NCBI RefSeq assembly: GCF_020873915.1
Contig: NZ_JAHWGP010000005.1
Location: 124,001-188,000 of the forward strand
Reading direction: 5' to 3'
Length of the DNA: 64,000 bases
Origin: Streptomyces sp. DH5
GTDB lineage: Bacteria > Actinomycetota > Actinomycetes > Streptomycetales > Streptomycetaceae
Positions 61,531-64,000 of this stretch are shown here, in pieces. Each line of letters starts with the position of its first letter. Within the stretch, counting starts at the first letter, position 1. Both the position numbers and the translations under genes were made by a program. The notes under the pieces were generated by a model. That model worked only from the letters and a program-made list of their open reading frames with translations, did not search any database and was not told the origin of the DNA.

Positions 61531-62913
61531 ATGCGCAGTACTGGTAACACCGCCCCGCCCGCGGGGCACCGCAGGAAGACCGGCCGACGCCGCACCGTCC
61601 TGATCGGCGCTCTGACCACGTCGCTCGTGGGCGGGGCCGTGGTCGGCGGCGTTCTGATGTCGGCGTCCGCCTCGGAACCGGGCGCGGGTACCTACCGCCT
61701 GGTGAACGCGGCGAGCGACACCTGCCTGGAGGTGCCGTCGGGAAGCGCGGGCGCCGGGGGGCAGCTGGCCCTGGCAGACTGTGACGGGGGTGCGGACCAG
61801 AGCTGGGAACTGGCCGACTCCGGCGACGGCTTCACCGTGACGTCCTCCGCCACCGGCCTGTGCGCGGGCGTCAAGGGCGACTCGGCCTCTGCCGGGAAGC
61901 CCGTGCAGCAGCAGGACTGCGGCGAGGGCTCCTCCCAGGTCTGGAAGGTGAGCGCCGTCGGTGACGCCTACCACCTGGTCAACACGCACAGCGAGAAGTG
62001 CCTGAACCCCAAGAACGGCCTGCTCCAGCAGAACTCCTGCGACAAGGCCGCCGGCAAGACCTGGACCCTCCAGGCGGTGAACGGCTCGACGCCCCCGGCG
62101 TCGACTCCGGCCGCGACCCCGACGGCGAGCACCCCGGCCTCCCCCTCCGCCCCGGCCTCCCCCTCCGCCCCCGCCTCCCCCACCGCGCCCGCGGACGACG
62201 AGCCGGCCGGTGACGCCACGTTCGCCTCCTGGCCCACCGCCACCGACGAGCAGCCCGTCTCCTCGACCATCCCGGTGAGCGGCGTGTACGACGGCTCCCT
62301 GAAGCGCTTCTACGGCTCGGGCGCCCTCGGCGGCAGCGGCCAGGACGAAGGTCAGGACCCGCTGTTCAAGCTCGCCGACGGCGCGACGCTGAAGAACGTG
62401 ATCCTGGGTACGCCCGCCGCCGACGGCGTGCACTGCTCGGGCAGCTGCACCCTGATCAACGTGTGGTGGGAGGACGTCGGCGAGGACGCCGCCAGCTTCA
62501 AGGGCAAGTCCTCCTCGGCGGCCTACGTCATCGACGGCGGCGGTGCCCGCAAGGCCGACGACAAGGTCTTCCAGCACAACGGCGCCGGCACCCTGACGAT
62601 CAGGAACTTCCAGGTCTCCGACTTCGGCAAGCTCTACCGCTCGTGCGGCAACTGCGGCACCCAGTACCAGCGCCACGTCGTCATCGACGACGTCCTGGTC
62701 ACGAGCCCCGGCAAGGTCCTCGCCGGGGTCAACTCCAACTACGGTGACACCGCGACCCTCTCGGGCGTGACGATCGTCGGCGACAGCAAGAAGAAGCTCG
62801 TCGTCTGCGAGCGCTTCAAGGGCAACGACAGCGGTGACGAGCCGACGTCGCTCGGCAGCGGTCCCGACGGCAAGGCCTGCGTCTACAAGGACTCCGACGT
62901 CACGTACAAGTAG
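61531..62913 (+). CDS. Secreted pectate lyase, family PL3, with N-terminal ricin-type CBM13 domain, 460 aa
   Basis: A long signal sequence with basic n-region and hydrophobic core (TVLIGALTTSLVGGAVVGGVLM) ends near SASASE. A ricin B/CBM13 domain follows (about residues 50-190; TYRLVNAASDTCLEVPSG, ADQSWELA, QVWKV repeats), then an Ala/Pro/Thr/Ser linker and a PL3 catalytic beta-helix (about 235-460; YDGSLKRFYGSGALGGSGQDEGQDPLFKLADGATLKNVILG, DGVHCSGSCTLINVWWEDVGEDAASFKG, FGKLYRSCGNCGTQYQRHVVIDDV). It cleaves polygalacturonate by beta-elimination outside the cell, a plant-degradation enzyme. ATG chosen 120 bases into the longer frame, where the signal peptide begins. Confidence 0.94.
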   Translation: MRSTGNTAPPAGHRRKTGRRRTVLIGALTTSLVGGAVVGGVLMSASASEPGAGTYRLVNAASDTCLEVPSGSAGAGGQLALADCDGGADQSWELADSGDGFTVTSSATGLCAGVKGDSASAGKPVQQQDCGEGSSQVWKVSAVGDAYHLVNTHSEKCLNPKNGLLQQNSCDKAAGKTWTLQAVNGSTPPASTPAATPTASTPASPSAPASPSAPASPTAPADDEPAGDATFASWPTATDEQPVSSTIPVSGVYDGSLKRFYGSGALGGSGQDEGQDPLFKLADGATLKNVILGTPAADGVHCSGSCTLINVWWEDVGEDAASFKGKSSSAAYVIDGGGARKADDKVFQHNGAGTLTIRNFQVSDFGKLYRSCGNCGTQYQRHVVIDDVLVTSPGKVLAGVNSNYGDTATLSGVTIVGDSKKKLVVCERFKGNDSGDEPTSLGSGPDGKACVYKDSDVTYK

Positions 62914-62930
62914 GGAGTACCGCACAGGGC

Positions 62931-62968
62931 GAGGGCCCGGCACCGCTGTTCAGCGGTGCCGGGCCCTC
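62931..62968. terminator. Bidirectional terminator between the pectate lyase and groEL1
   Basis: GAGGGCCCGGCACCGCTG (62931-62948) is perfectly complementary to CAGCGGTGCCGGGCCCTC (62951-62968). The 18-bp palindrome lies 17 bp after the lyase stop and 21 bp after the groEL1 stop codon, where both converging transcripts end. Confidence 0.85.
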
Positions 62969-62989
62969 GTGGCGCTTCGAGCGGGTCGC

Positions 62990-64000
62990 TCAGTGGGCGT
63001 GGCCGTGGCCGTGACCACCGGCGGCCGGCTCTTCCTCTTCCTTCTTCTCGACGACCAGGGTCTCGGTCGTCAGGAGGAGGGAGGCGATGGAGGCGGCGTT
63101 CTCCAGGGCGGAGCGGGTCACCTTGACCGGGTCGATGACGCCGGCCTTGACCAGGTCGCCGTACTCGCCGGTGGCGGCGTTGTAGCCGCTGCCCTTCTCG
63201 AGCTCGGCGACCTTGGAGACGATGACGTAGCCCTCGAGGCCGGCGTTCTCGGCGATCCAGCGCAGCGGCTCGACGGCGGCCTTGCGGACCACGGAGACAC
63301 CGGTGGCCTCGTCGCCGGTCTTGTCGAGGTTGCCCTCGAGGACCTTGACGGCGTGGACCAGCGCGGAGCCACCACCGGAGACGATGCCCTCCTCGACCGC
63401 GGCGCGGGTCGCGGAGATGGCGTCCTCCAGACGGTGCTTCTTCTCCTTCAGCTCCACCTCGGTGGCGGCGCCGACCTTGATCACGCACACGCCGCCGGCG
63501 AGCTTCGCGAGGCGCTCCTGCAGCTTCTCGCGGTCCCAGTCGGAGTCGGTGGTCTCGATCTCGGCCTTGATCTGGCCGACGCGACCGGTCACGTCCTCCT
63601 TGTTGCCGCCACCGTCGACGATCGTGGTGTCGTCCTTGGTGACGGTGACGCGGCGGGCGGAGCCGAGCACGTCCATGCCGACCTGGTCGAGCTTGAGGCC
63701 GACCTCCTCGGAGACGACCGTGGCGCCGGTGAGGACGGCCATGTCCTGGAGCATCGCCTTGCGGCGGTCACCGAAGCCGGGGGCCTTCACGGCGACCGCG
63801 TTGAAGGTGCCGCGGATCTTGTTGACGACCAGGGTCGACAGGGCCTCGCCCTCGACGTCCTCGGCGATGATCAGCAGCGGCTTGGAGGCGTTGGCCTGGA
63901 TGACCTTCTCCAGCAGCGGCAGCAGCTCCGCGATGGAGGCGATCTTGCCCTGGGTGATCAGGATGTACGGGTCGTCGAGGACGGCCTCCATGCGCTCCTG
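62990..64000 (-). CDS. groEL1: 60-kDa chaperonin GroEL1, C-terminal part (5' end outside window)
   Basis: The frame is open to the right edge (last codons Gln-Glu-Arg before [14 protein letters not shown]), so the first about 205 residues, including the ATP-binding start, are missing. Visible: apical domain ([26 protein letters not shown]), intermediate and equatorial regions with the ATPase Asp region in [21 protein letters not shown]. The C-terminus is [15 protein letters not shown]. This His-rich tail marks the actinobacterial GroEL1 type, encoded next to groES, whereas GroEL2 ends in a Gly/Met tail. groES and the HrcA/CIRCE control site should lie just beyond the right edge. Confidence 0.97.
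   Translation of the reverse strand, partial: QERMEAVLDDPYILITQGKIASIAELLPLLEKVIQANASKPLLIIAEDVEGEALSTLVVNKIRGTFNAVAVKAPGFGDRRKAMLQDMAVLTGATVVSEEVGLKLDQVGMDVLGSARRVTVTKDDTTIVDGGGNKEDVTGRVGQIKAEIETTDSDWDREKLQERLAKLAGGVCVIKVGAATEVELKEKKHRLEDAISATRAAVEEGIVSGGGSALVHAVKVLEGNLDKTGDEATGVSVVRKAAVEPLRWIAENAGLEGYVIVSKVAELEKGSGYNAATGEYGDLVKAGVIDPVKVTRSALENAASIASLLLTTETLVVEKKEEEEPAAGGHGHGHAH

Overview
This window comes from the chromosome of a high-GC Gram-positive actinomycete, almost certainly a Streptomyces. The evidence is the very high G+C with strong third-position GC, GTG and leaderless starts, and a run of genes diagnostic of the genus: guaA, a cluster of five Ser/Thr-kinase genes, glpD, guaB3, guaB, shbA, bldM, whiD and a His-tailed groEL1. 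The species cannot be fixed from the sequence alone. No rRNA, tRNA or CRISPR array was seen.

Layout. 1-9.9 kb carries cell-envelope genes: two secreted NlpC/P60 hydrolases, the second behind three strong RNA hairpins, then a divergent PspC module (PspC-histidine kinase plus LuxR-type regulator against a PspC/LiaF-like protein), an acyltransferase, a DoxX protein and an uncharacterised membrane protein. 10-19 kb is metabolic: class II aldolase, a flavin/PNPOx-fold protein, guaA, chorismate mutase behind a putative Phe/Tyr leader-peptide attenuator, a sortase-anchored repeat protein, a GMC oxidoreductase and a succinate-semialdehyde-type dehydrogenase. 19.5-29.1 kb holds five consecutive membrane kinases on the minus strand; four keep all catalytic motifs and one is a pseudokinase. 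29.3-37.1 kb has a serine hydrolase, glpD, a nucleotide-sugar dehydrogenase homologue lacking its catalytic residues, a tandem 97-bp repeat, guaB3 and guaB.

37.2-40.3 kb is a developmental locus: shbA (sigma factor), a gene-free interval of about 1 kb, bldM with a sigma-BldN-type promoter, and whiD. From 40.3 to 62.9 kb the region is accessory: LysR/MOSC, SDR, SnoaL-like, CPT-like kinase, CocE-like hydrolase/TetR, a decayed NERD/PglW-like gene joined to a transposase fragment, a response regulator-kinase-lipoprotein operon, a DUF3152 metalloprotease-like protein, a WhiJ/DUF397 pair, a NucA/NucB-type secreted nuclease, an HTH protein, an HATPase, a YefM/YoeB toxin-antitoxin pair in which both genes are frameshifted, and a CBM13-PL3 pectate lyase. 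The window ends inside groEL1.

The genes form three broad themes: envelope remodelling and stress sensing (NlpC/P60, PspC/LiaF, kinases, two-component systems), guanine-nucleotide and aromatic metabolism (guaA, guaB, guaB3, chorismate mutase), and sporulation control (shbA, bldM, whiD). The points most worth checking are the aromatic attenuator at 13.22-13.39 kb, the dehydrogenase homologue with a degenerate active site, the pseudokinase inside the kinase array, the disrupted NERD/PglW-like gene, and the doubly frameshifted toxin-antitoxin pair.
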